From NCBI GenBank assembly GCA_016748015.1, contig JAAOMT010000072.1, positions 135,012 to 199,011 on the forward strand: a stretch of DNA of 64,000 nucleotides. Direction: 5' to 3'. The notes under the pieces are model-generated. The model was not told where the DNA came from. It saw nothing but the letters and a program-made list of their open reading frames with translations, and did not search any database. This DNA comes from Geosiphon pyriformis (Eukaryota > Glomeromycota > Glomeromycetes > Archaeosporales > Geosiphonaceae). Below, one piece after another: positions 22,258-31,164 of this stretch; position 1 is the first letter of the stretch, and every line of letters starts with the position of its first letter. The position numbers and the translations under genes were made by a program.

Positions 22258-24100
22258 GTGGTGACCACACCAAACACAGCAACTCTAGAGTATTACCAGT
22301 CAATTTACACCTACTGCAAGCAAAAATTCAACATTCCAGACGGAATTGAAGTTGTCAAGAAATCAGTATACCAATACATTGAAAACTGCATCAACAATTA
22401 TCTTTTTGGAAACTACAATATTTCAGAAGTTAGAAGCAATCTCTACAATAATCTAGTATACTATTCACAATTGGGAACTGAAAACCTTAACAGTGAAACA
22501 CTTGCCACCTATTTTCAAAAACTCAATTACAACATTATCAAGTATTGTGAAGAAAAATACCCAGTACAGTCTAAATACTCTCTTGACTTTGAATCAGAAA
22601 CAAAAACAAACAACAAAGGCAAACAAAAAGTGAAACAACACTTAAAAACCACTCCAAACACTCCAATACTACCAAAGACAACTGCCAAACACTTGCAAAC
22701 ACCTGAACAAGGAACCAGTATCAAATTACCACTTTCTATTACACCATTTCCAATTTCATTTGCTCGACCACAAACACCAAATTTACCACTTAATCATTTC
22801 TTCAGACCAGAAGATTTTCAGTTACCTAGAAATTCTACTCAACAACAGGAACCTATATTAACAAACACCAATATTATTGAATACTTGCAAGAAAATGAAA
22901 GTGATCATTCAGAAAATTTGGAAAGTGAAGAAACTGAATCAAAACAAGGAGAAACCACAGAAAATAAAGAGGAAATGACAACTGCTTACATTGCAAAGAT
23001 TCCAAAATTCACAGGTGAAAATAATGATACCAGTCCTCAAGAATGGCTCGACAAAGTTCAAAAAACAAGAGATGCAAATAGTTGGATTGCAGCAAGAATG
23101 CTTAAAGCAATTCCCTACTTTCTTCAAGGAACAGCAGGAGAATAGTTTGAAAACTTAGAAGAACCATTTAAAAACTGGCAAGCATTCAAAGATGCTTTTC
23201 TACAACAATTCACTGACAACAACACTTCTATCACTCTTAGAAACCACTTTCACAATATCAAGCAAAAAACATCTGAAACTGTTATGACCTATCTTGGAAG
23301 ATTCAACAAACTTCCCAGACAAATTTGACAATTGGAAACCAATGACTACTATTCCAATGCTTAAATTCTGGATTAGTCTATAGCAGGATTAAAAAACAAA
23401 CTGATTAAGAAAGTCCATCCACATGTTCCAGCAGACTTAGCAACTGCTATTAGACATGCAAAGAATTATGAAATGGCTATGGAAGAAGCAAACTACACCA
23501 AACTTATTAACTTGACTATTGGAGAAACCAGCTCAGCAGCTGAAAAAAAGATAGACCAACTCACAAAAAAGATTGAAAGCTATTTTACAAACCAGCAACA
23601 ACAGCAGCAACAACCACAAAAATATCAACCACCACAGTGATGCAACCAAAACAACTTTGGACCACCATCCAACAACCAACCTCAAAATTGTCACTATTGT
23701 GAAATTCCAGGACACTGGAAACGAGATTGTAAGAAACTACAAAAAGACCAATAAAACAGAAGTAATCAATGGTACTTTTTACTACAACAATTTTATTACC
23801 AATCCCCACTACCAACTTATTATTCACTGAGGCCACAAATTCAAAACAGTTATTATCAACCAGCTCCACAACCAATTCAACAACAATATCAGCAACTTTT
23901 ACCAATTCAGCAATATCAGACACCACCCATTCAACAATATCAAGTACCAGCAAGAAGATTGGTTCAACATAACCAATTCACACTCCAAAATCAATTTCAG
24001 AATAACAACAACAGAATTAATCTAAATAACCAGTTGGTTCCCCGAAATTCTGGTCAGCAAAGACCCAATTACTATCACACTCAACCCAGTTATTTTACAA
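22258..24100 (+). pseudogene. B gag (capsid and CCHC nucleocapsid)
   Basis: The frame starts at the ATG at 22258. Its N-terminus (MVTTPNTATLEYY...FNIPDG) lines up with the A2 gag start, which supports this choice. A long linker rich in Pro, Thr and Glu follows, then the capsid-like segment from about 22980 (IPKFTGENNDTSPQEWLD; FLQGTAGE; NIKQKTSETVMTYLGRFN). A Gln-rich stretch precedes a CCHC knuckle (CHYCEIPGHWKRDC, 23689-23730), then a Gln/Tyr/Pro-rich tail. In-frame stops lie at 23143, 23326, 23362, 23374, 23638, 23752 and about 23827. Most replace a Gln, Arg or Trp codon by one transition. Gag and pol share one frame. Confidence 0.85.
23689..23730 (+). other. CCHC zinc knuckle of B gag
   Basis: C-x2-C-x4-H-x4-C with all four ligands present (CHYCEIPGHWKRDC). 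It is the nucleic-acid-binding motif of the nucleocapsid. The corresponding motif in A2 is CYYCQKPGHIAHNC. Confidence 0.9.
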
Positions 24101-24189
24101 TACCAGAGGAATCGGATTTTCAACAAACTGCATTTTCTGAAGGTGAGGTTGCAGCACCAAGATTAAACTCTTCCAACCACACCATTTCA

Positions 24190-24612
24190 CCAGCTCAAAT
24201 TGCCCAAAATGCTAATCTGTCAGATATATTTTCATTTGAATTTGAAGCAAATGAATCACCATTTCTGCTTAGTAATGCAGCAGTCAATGAACAGAAAGCA
24301 ATTACTGCTATGTACACAGAAGCTATAGTAGAAGGAAAACCCATTCACTTAATCTTAGATAGTGGATCAGCTGGAAGTATTATCACTTACCAGCTGATGC
24401 AACAACTCAAACAAAACGTAGACAGACCAGCTCAAACAGTTATTGTCACAGCTGATGATATGAAGAAGACTCCAATAGGAGAAATTGATGATTTCTCCTT
24501 TACAATTGATGGAATCACCATTCCAGTTAAAGTTCTTGTTATGGATGCACCCCAATACCAAGCTCTAGTCAGAAATGATTGGCTTCTCAAGGCCAATGCA
24601 AACCTGAACTGA
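24190..24612 (+). pseudogene. B retropepsin (aspartic protease)
   Basis: It would cut the Gag-Pol polyprotein. The active-site block is LILDSGSAGSIIT (DSG at 24358-24366), with a DSG triad in place of the commoner DTG. The second half, VKVLVMDAPQYQALVRNDWL, corresponds to the C-terminal hydrophobic-Gly block, here with RND where A2 has GND. The coding is open from 23959 to 24612. The stop at 24610 stands where A2 has Trp (TGG to TGA). The catalytic residues look intact, but the Gly-to-Arg change may matter. Confidence 0.85.
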
Positions 24613-24732
24613 GAAACTCAAGAACTTAAAATCTCATACCAAGAACAATATATCATAGTACCTGCAACTTATGGTACCTTTAACAAATGATCAGAAAAAG
24701 CTTTAGTATTTGAATTTGAAGAAGAGAAAGAA

Positions 24733-25490
24733 ATGCCACTCACTGAAACCTACATGGCTCTTGGATCACCATCCAATTGGACTGAGGAAACAGAACAAGA
24801 GATTTTCGAAGAATCAAGAAGATGGAAGAAAGTTAGATATTCCACACCAGAACCACAAAAAAAACCACCATATATTCCACTAAAATGCAAAGATTACAAA
24901 AAAAAGCTTTCATCTATGAGAGCCTGTATTTCTCCAGAAGAGGAATACAAAACTCGCACTTACTACTTCTGCAAGGCATGCCATAGAGAACGATTTGAAT
25001 TCCCAAAGAGAAGTGGAAAATGGGACAAAACTCCTTGTCTTACTTGTGGAGAAAGGCTACCAGAAGAATGCAATTGGATTGATATTGCAATGAGAGGAGG
25101 AGTATGTGATCAAATCTGTCAATATGCTCTATCAATTTTGGAAAAAGTTAGAAGAGGAACACTATTTGATGCAGCATACAACAGTGCTCTCAATAAACTT
25201 TACCACTACTCTCATAATGCTGAAATAATTTTTGACCTAGCAATGGCATTGATCAATGGAGCCACTGAAGAAGATGTCCACCAAATGAAAGAAGCTAAAT
25301 ACATTGAATATACTATGGAATTAGCTGGATTTGATTATGAAGATAAAGTAGAAACCTACTACCAAATTGCAAGCCATACATATCCAACCAAAGAAGCTCA
25401 AATTCAATGATTAAAGCAAATGAACATTCAATTGTGTGAAGAATGTGTTATGCCTTGTGATAACCAATAATGTTTAGAATGTTATGCTCT
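24733..25490 (+). pseudogene. B Cys-rich, probably zinc-binding module
   Basis: It lies between protease and dUTPase and is open for 225 codons (24733-25410). The first cluster has a lone Cys (LKCKDYKKKL), then RACI, YYFCKACHRERF, CLTCGERL and GVCDQICQY, so several C-x2-C or C-x3-C pairs. After a helical-looking segment, a second cluster at about 25435-25485 shows C-x2-C-x3-C-x4-C-x2-C, interrupted by a stop at 25468. A2 has the same two clusters with the same spacing in the second. I do not recognise this as a named domain; metal binding is inferred from the Cys pairs. Confidence 0.75.
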
Positions 25491-25599
25491 TAGCATTCCT
25501 CTGCCAAATAAGAATGATGAAAATGAAATCGAATTTGGAGTATTTGAATTAGTAGAAGAACTACCAACCACTCCCATCTATCTTCTTGAAAAGCAACCA

Positions 25600-26040
25600 C
25601 CTCTACAACTTAAATATTTTGACAACCATGACCAAAAAATTAGACCAGAAAAAGCACACAAAATTGATGCTGGATATGACCTAAGATACTTAGGAAAAGA
25701 TACTTTGGTTTTTCAACCAAAGTCCTTGACAAAAATCAATTTCAAAATTGCTCTTAAAATTTTACCAGGAGCAATGATTCAAATTGCCTCCAGATCATTA
25801 TTGGCAAGCAAAGGAATCAATATTAGAGGAGGAGTTATAGATGCAGGATACACTGAAGACATTACTATCATGTTGTAGAATGAAACAGACAAACCATTCA
25901 AGATTGAACATGCTGAAAAAATTGCTCAAGCAATTTACCTACTTTTAATCAATATTTCGGGTCTACAATCAGTTAACAACAGAGAACAATTGGGAAAAAG
26001 TGAAAGAGGAACTCAAGATTTTGGTTTAACTGGACGATTT
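25600..26040 (+). pseudogene. B dUTPase domain
   Basis: All five motifs of the trimeric dUTPase family appear in order: I, IDAGYDLRY (about 25663); II, ASRSLLASKG (about 25785); III, GGVIDAGYTEDI (about 25828), with the catalytic Asp and uracil-contacting Tyr present; IV, HAEKIAQAI (about 25909); V, ERGTQDFGLTG (about 26001), with the Phe that stacks on uracil. The enzyme hydrolyses dUTP to dUMP and pyrophosphate and could limit uracil in element cDNA. One stop (25876) falls where A2 has Gln. It is fused inside pol upstream of RT. Motif II has Leu for the usual second Ser. Confidence 0.88.
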
Positions 26041-26496
26041 ACAGTTCCAGTAAACATAGCCCTTAAAATACAAAATGAATCTCACCAGATTCTTCAACTT
26101 TCCCAACCAATTACCATTTCACCTTTTGGAGAACATCACGAAATTTACACTTGCTCAAAACTCACTACTACTCAACAAATTTTTGAATCCAATGAACAAA
26201 TTTGTTTGAAGCATGAAATCTCAATTCCAAACGTTTATATTCCCAAAGAAATGAAAAAATTTCAAGTTATATTCTACAACCCCAATAATTACCCTATTGT
26301 CTTATTAAACAAATTAGAAATTGGAATCATACACAGCAATATTTTTCAAGATGAAAACCCTCAAATTGTCTCTAATTTCATTGAAATTGTAAAGCACACT
26401 CTACTTCTAAATCCAAATATTATTCCCACCACTGAAAACTACCACTTTTTGGAAGAAAAACTTTCTCAAATCAACATGGGTCCCTTAGAACCTTAA
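26041..26496 (+). pseudogene. B linker domain between dUTPase and RT
   Basis: Open from 25990 through the end of dUTPase to 26494. The part after dUTPase (FTVPVNIALKIQNES onward) has alternating hydrophobic residues suggesting beta structure, with IPKEMKKFQVIFYNPNNYPIV similar to the A2 segment LPAKAHKHFKIPIYNPTEDVI at about 47590. The function is unknown. It is followed by a stop at 26494 and then FADIFVKDNND, the usual lead-in to Ty3/gypsy RT. Confidence 0.6.
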
Positions 26497-26499
26497 CAA

Positions 26500-27420
26500 C
26501 AAAGACAATTAAAACAATTGATAGCTGAATTTGCAGATATATTTGTAAAAGACAACAATGACCTGGGAAAAACGGACATTGTTCAACATCAGATCCATAC
26601 AGGAGATGCTCTACCAAAACGTTAACAAGCTTATTAAGTGCCACTTGTCAGCCACCAATTCATCAGAGAAGAGGTCCAAAGAATGCTCAATAATGGATTG
26701 ATTCAACCATCAAAAAGTCCTTGGGCCTTACCAGTAGTTTTAGTTAAAAAGAAAAACGGAAAAATCAGATTCTGTGTTGATTATAGACAACTGAATAGTG
26801 TTACAATTGGAGATGCCTACCCTCTTCCAAGAATTTATAACATGCTAAATGCTCTAGGAAAAGCCAAGTTCTTCTCAACTTTAGACCTAGAAAGTGAATA
26901 CTGGCAAGTCGAAATGGACCCAAAAGATAGACCCAAAACAGCATTCACCACTCAAGAAGGAAACTATGAGTTCAATGTTATGTCTTTTGAACTCTGCAAT
27001 GCACCAGCAACATTTCAGTAACTCATGGATGTTGTATATGAAAGGCTCTTGTAGCAATCAGTAGTTGTCTATCTTGATAATATTGATGTATACTCATCAA
27101 GCTTTGAAGCCCACTTCATTCACCTGTGAAAAGTTTTTCAATGATTATAGAAAGCAGGATTAAAGTTAAACATTGAGAAATGTCACTTTGGAAAAACAAG
27201 CTTGATCTTTTTTGGACACATAGTTAGTAAAAATGAAGTCAAACCAAATCCAGGAACAATCAGTGCTGTCAAAAACTTTCAAACCTCCAGAAATACCACA
27301 GAACTAAGAGAATTTGTAAGATTAGCCTTTTACTATCAAAAATTCATAAGAGGATTCTCAGAAATTGCCAAACCACTTAATTATTTTACCAACAAAAATG
27401 TGCCATACAAATAAACTGAA
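26500..27420 (+). pseudogene. B reverse transcriptase
   Basis: RT blocks in order: SPWALPVVLVKKKNGKIRFC, VDYRQLNSVT, YPLPRI, FSTLDLESEYWQV, KTAFTTQEG, MSFELCNAPATFQ, then YLDNIDVYS at the active site and CHFGKTSLIFFGHIV in the thumb. The usual YxDD is YLDN, so the second catalytic Asp is Asn. Stops at 26623, 26635, 27019, 27052, 27127, 27142, 27148 and 27412 are single or double transitions from Gln, Arg or Trp. It would copy element RNA into DNA but is not active as it stands. Confidence 0.88.
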
Positions 27421-27890
27421 GAACAACAAAAAGCGTTTGAAACTCTCAAAACAAAATTGATAACAGCCCCAGTTCTTGCTTACCCAGACTTCAACAAACG
27501 GTTCCAATTAGCCACTGATGCTTCACACATAGCATTTAGTGCCATTTTATCACAATTGAATGAAAATGGCCAGGAACAAGTCATTGCCTATGCCAGTAGA
27601 ATACTCAAGCCAACAAAACTCAAATATGGCTCAACTGAATTGGAAGTCACTGCAGTCATCTGGGCTCTTAAACATTTTCAACAATACCTGAAAAATGGAA
27701 AAGAATTTGACATAATAACTGACAATATTGGCCTTAAATGGCTTAATAAAAAGAAAATTGAACAAAGTGCCAAACAGTCTTGATGGAATGACTTCCTAGC
27801 AGACTACAAATACATTGTACATCACAAACCAGGAAAACTACACACCAATGTTGATAGCCTTTCAAGAATGAGACAAGACTAACACCAACA
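27421..27890 (+). pseudogene. B RNase H
   Basis: It starts with TAPVLAYPDFNKRFQLATDAS (first Asp of the active site), then AYASR, STELEVTAVIWAL (Glu), and IITDNIGLKWL, where the common TDH triad has Asn for His. A stop at 27781 follows, before DYKYIVHHKPGKLHTNVDSLSR, in which the final Asp-containing ADALSR is VDSLSR. It would degrade the RNA strand of RNA-DNA hybrids. Confidence 0.83.
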
Positions 27891-27939
27891 ACAAGTTCAC
27901 CATAACTTACCAACCTACCAACAAAATAACCAAACAACA

Positions 27940-28956
27940 ATGGATCCCAAAAACTACAGCAATCTTAAAAACTATTTGAAGACCCTTACCATGCCAGAAA
28001 ATTGGTCTTCAAGTGAAAAACATCGTTTACAACACCAATCAAAGCAATATTTTATACACCATAACAAAATCTATTATAAAAATCACAGAAACCCAAACCA
28101 ACTATTCAGATTAGTACAAGAAAATGAAAAAGAAACAATTTTATATAACATGCACACAGATCCATCTTCAGCACACTTGGAAAGAGATGAAACAATTCAA
28201 AGAACTCTTGAACATTATTTTTGGTCTCACATGCAAAAAGACATTCGACAATATGTAGAATCTTGTGATAGTTGTCAAAGAAGAAGAGGAACTCACCCCA
28301 CAGAACCTTTAAATCCAATCAAAGTTGGACAACCTTTTGACAAAGTTGGAATTGATTTAGTCAGACCATTACCTATCACAACCCAAGAAAATTGCTATAT
28401 TGCAGTAGCAGTAGATTATCTCACCAAATGGTCTGAAGCTAGAGCCATCCAAAGAGCAGATGCAAAATCAGTAGCAAATTTCATCTATGAAGACATTATT
28501 TGTAGACATGGATGTCCAATTGAACTTTTATCTGATCAAGAAACACATTTTGTGAACAACTCGATACAAGAAATTTGTGAACAATTCAATATTAAAAGAC
28601 TTTTATCATCATCTTATCACCCTCAAACAAATGGACTTGTAGAACATTTCAACAGAACATTGTGTAAATCTCTAGCCAAAGTCTCAACAGACTTTAAGCA
28701 GGAATGGGATATTTTTATTCCATCAGTGTTATTAGCATATAGAACACTAAATCAAGATACTATGAAACACATACCATTTGATTTAACTTATGGAAGGACA
28801 GCAATGTTACCAATTAATTTTACAGTAGAAACATACCCTGTGCAACCAATTAATAAAAAAAACTTTCAAGAAACACTCCAAAGAAGGGCCTACACTCTTC
28901 TTAGTACACTGGAAGGAAAAAAAAAAATAGCAGCAACTCATATCAAACATTCTTAA
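27940..28956 (+). CDS. B integrase
   Basis: Open for 338 codons in the gag-pol frame; the ATG at 27940 is internal and not a true start. The zinc-binding HHCC motif is H72, H79, C109 and C112. The catalytic triad is D139 (GIDLV), D199 (LLSDQET) and E235 (GLVEHFN), with 35 residues between the last two, the DD35E arrangement. A segment LTYGRTAMLPIN follows, as in Ty3/gypsy integrases. It would join element DNA to the target, here with 4 bp duplications. QET replaces the usual QGT. Of the integrases in this window it is the only one with an unbroken triad. Confidence 0.88.
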   Translation: MDPKNYSNLKNYLKTLTMPENWSSSEKHRLQHQSKQYFIHHNKIYYKNHRNPNQLFRLVQENEKETILYNMHTDPSSAHLERDETIQRTLEHYFWSHMQKDIRQYVESCDSCQRRRGTHPTEPLNPIKVGQPFDKVGIDLVRPLPITTQENCYIAVAVDYLTKWSEARAIQRADAKSVANFIYEDIICRHGCPIELLSDQETHFVNNSIQEICEQFNIKRLLSSSYHPQTNGLVEHFNRTLCKSLAKVSTDFKQEWDIFIPSVLLAYRTLNQDTMKHIPFDLTYGRTAMLPINFTVETYPVQPINKKNFQETLQRRAYTLLSTLEGKKKIAATHIKHS

Positions 28957-29310
28957 GCTCAACAAAAAAAAAAACATGACAACAAATTACCACCCCATTA
29001 CCAACGAATTTAAAGTTGGAAATAAAGTTCTTTTACACAGAACTAAGGCTGAAAAACAATGGAGTGGAAAATTTGAAAACAAATGAAATAGACCATTTAT
29101 ATCCACGAAATTCTAAGCAATGGATTATACAAGTTAAGACTTGATGACAAAATACTAGCAAAAGTTGCATATAGAGACAGATTGAAACACTATTATTCCA
29201 GAAACAATTCTGAACCATTAATTCCACAAATTGGTACACATTCCTCTTTAATTAATCCTAAAAATATTCCCCGAAATTTAGAACCAATAATTATAATAGA
29301 ACAATAACCA
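28957..29310 (+). pseudogene. B integrase C-terminal tail
   Basis: After a stop at 28954 the tail reads on through at least two frame changes: HDNKLP, EFKVGNKVLLHRTKAEKQWSGKFENK, then IHEILSNGLYKLRLDDK and YYSRNNSEPLIPQ. A2 has the same segment as EFKIGDQVLLHHTKAEKQWSGKFDPKWDGPFHIHEALGNGAYKL. This is the C-terminal integrase domain. The frameshifts near 28990 and 29100 are the first seen in the B gag-pol frame. Confidence 0.75.
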
Positions 29311-29513
29311 AACTTGAACACTTAAATTTTACAATAATTCTTTAATAAAAACACAAAGACAAAAAATAGTAAATAATTACAAAAAACACCCAAACCCAAA
29401 AAACAAATAAAAACCTCATATCCAAAAATAATTTTCTTTATTCTCTCTTTTCATAATTAGTCAATTTTACCATGATTATTCTCTGAAATATTCAACAAAT
29501 ATCCCAAAAGTTA
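29311..29513 (+). other. B spacer between pol and third ORF
   Basis: About 200 bases, A-rich, with AAACAAATAAAAACC-like runs and no open frame of note. It may hold the start of the third ORF transcript or the leader for its translation, but I see no clear promoter or splice signal. Confidence 0.5.
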
Positions 29514-30179
29514 ATGTTAGTCTTGAAAACACTTTCTGACTTATCCATAATGATTAATAAAAATCAAATTAATTACATTCAGAAAGAAATCACAGCCCCA
29601 GTAGTAAATCATCCACAGAACTATCACCCTTATAGAAGAAAAACAAGAAGTCACTCTGAAAATAGATTACCAAGACTTTTGAAGCAAGCACTGGAAGAAA
29701 ATCTTTTAATTGCTCCTATTGACATTTTACCGAATGCTACAATGCAACAAAAACTTCTACTACTTCTCAATGAACAGAACAATAAACACACTTCTATCTA
29801 TAAATACTTTCACATTGAAAAGACACTTTATGAACGAAAACTGAAACTTAAAGCAACAAATTTCACTCCTAAAGCTATACAAAAACAAATTCACAATGAA
29901 TTTAAAACAGCAGTTAGACCAACAAACACTTACTACAAACTTAGAGCAGCTTTTAGACTTTATGATTTGTTTAATACTTGTGAAAATGTTCTACAAAATC
30001 TCATACTGCAACCAATAAAAGTCCAATACATTGGCAAACTTACAGAACTGAAATTTAAACAATTTTCAGACCAAATTACTTCAATTATTTTGGATCACTA
30101 TTTCAATATCACAGATAGTGCTTGGACTTTGACAGAGCTCAGTCTTGAGGAGGAGATTATGTTACCAGTAGAATTTTAG
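29514..30179 (+). CDS. B third ORF, conserved accessory protein of unknown function
   Basis: 221 codons, fully open. It is basic and Leu/Ile/Gln-rich, likely helical, with no signal peptide, hydrophobic membrane segment or furin-like site, so it is not an envelope protein. The C-terminal third (NTYYKLRAAFRLYDLF, then LTELKFKQFSDQITSII) aligns with the end of the third ORF in A2 and C2 (for example ITNQQFEDLQKAI and ITNAQFEELQTQI). The last codons encode the polypurine tract and enter the LTR; the stop is at 30177. The position is that of env in retroviruses. The function is unknown. Confidence 0.75.
   Translation: MLVLKTLSDLSIMINKNQINYIQKEITAPVVNHPQNYHPYRRKTRSHSENRLPRLLKQALEENLLIAPIDILPNATMQQKLLLLLNEQNNKHTSIYKYFHIEKTLYERKLKLKATNFTPKAIQKQIHNEFKTAVRPTNTYYKLRAAFRLYDLFNTCENVLQNLILQPIKVQYIGKLTELKFKQFSDQITSIILDHYFNITDSAWTLTELSLEEEIMLPVEF
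30147..30156 (+). other. B polypurine tract
   Basis: GAGGAGGAGA ends three bases before the 3' LTR (TGTTACC at 30160). It would prime plus-strand DNA synthesis. It is at the same time the coding sequence for the Glu run near the end of the third ORF. Confidence 0.75.
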
Positions 30180-31160
30180 CTATTAATTAGCAGAAAAATT
30201 ACCCTTATAATTCCTATAATTAATTAGTATATTAATATCATTTCAAATTATTATTTATTATCTAATCAATTATCACATATCACGATTCAATTAAATAATC
30301 CAATTAGTATAACAGAAAGTAGGATGATCAAATTACACAATACCCTGAACTTTGTAACATTCTAAAATTCGCCGAAATTTACAGAAATTCGCCGAAATTT
30401 ATAAGAAATTCGCCGAAATTTATAGAAATTCGCCGAAATTATGAATAGTTCACCCAAATTAATCAATAGTTCAGCGAAATAACTTGTAGTTCATCAAAAT
30501 GTATCTTTAGTTCGCCGAAAGTTGAGCAAAGAGAAAAAGTGCAAGTTCATAGACTAGTACTACAACAAGTTGTATAAAAAAAGAGCTTTTCTCTTCAAAA
30601 AAATGTATCTTACTTTAGATTTATCACTTAGAACCATTCCTATACACACAAAAAGAAATAAATATCAAATAATTCGAAAAACCAAATTCTTTAATTATTG
30701 TACTTGGAAAATCCCCAAAACCCAACTAACATTTTGAAATTGATTATCTACCAATTTCAGTAAACTGTTAGTGACTCCAGGCCTGGATAGAAAACGTTTC
30801 TCTTGACAAAATTCAATTTCTTTTACATTTCTTTTATTTTCTTATTATAATCATTAAGGTAGCTTACAGACAAGATTCCTGTAGAAGAGTTGACTTTTAC
30901 AGCAAAGTAACTACACATTTTTAGTAAGCTTCCAGATGAGCAATTCCTGGGAAAGAGTTGATGTTTACTACAACGTAACTACATAAAGTAACTGGCAAGG
31001 AATTGGTCATTCTACTTATAAGCCTAGCAGTTCAAATTATAGGAGATAATTTGAAGATAAATTCAGTTATTGGAGGTTCAACTACTTCTAGAAAACGTAA
31101 ATTTGCAACCAACAGACAGTTACAACATTCAAGAAAAGAGACTAAAAACCTCCAGTAACA
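30160..31160 (+). repeat. 3' LTR of B
   Basis: 1001 bp, matching 21201-22212. The TTCGCCGAA array is repeated at 30368, 30388, 30409, 30429, 30449, 30470, 30490 and 30511 with the same 20/21-base steps, and the TATA box is at 30573. Here box 3 is perfect, giving five perfect boxes. Confidence 0.92.
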
Positions 31161-31164
31161 CTGT

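Larger units (their letters stand above)
21201..31160 (+). mobile_element. B: nearly complete Ty3/gypsy-type element
   Basis: LTRs at 21201-22212 and 30160-31160, both TGTTACC to CCAGTAACA, are flanked by an exact 4 bp duplication CTGT (21197-21200 and 31161-31164). Between them lie a primer site, gag, retropepsin, Cys-rich module, dUTPase, RT, RNase H, integrase, a third ORF and a polypurine tract. The integrase after RT gives the Ty3/gypsy order. By eye the two LTRs differ at roughly 35-40 positions, nearly all transitions, plus one 11 bp length difference. The gag-pol frame (22258 to about 28960) holds stops but no frameshift. It sits inside H. Confidence 0.93.

Noticed and set aside
22122-22349. 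75-codon frame across the LTR edge and primer site of B
   Set aside because: It overlaps the LTR end and gag start in another frame, and nothing similar is seen in A2.
23585-23953. Val-rich 122-codon minus-strand frame in B gag
   Set aside because: It is the complement of Gln/Thr/Asn-rich gag codons (CAA, ACC, AAC) and has no independent support.
29514-30179. Third ORF as an envelope gene
   Set aside because: It has the env position, but no signal peptide, cleavage site or membrane helix in B, A2 or C2.
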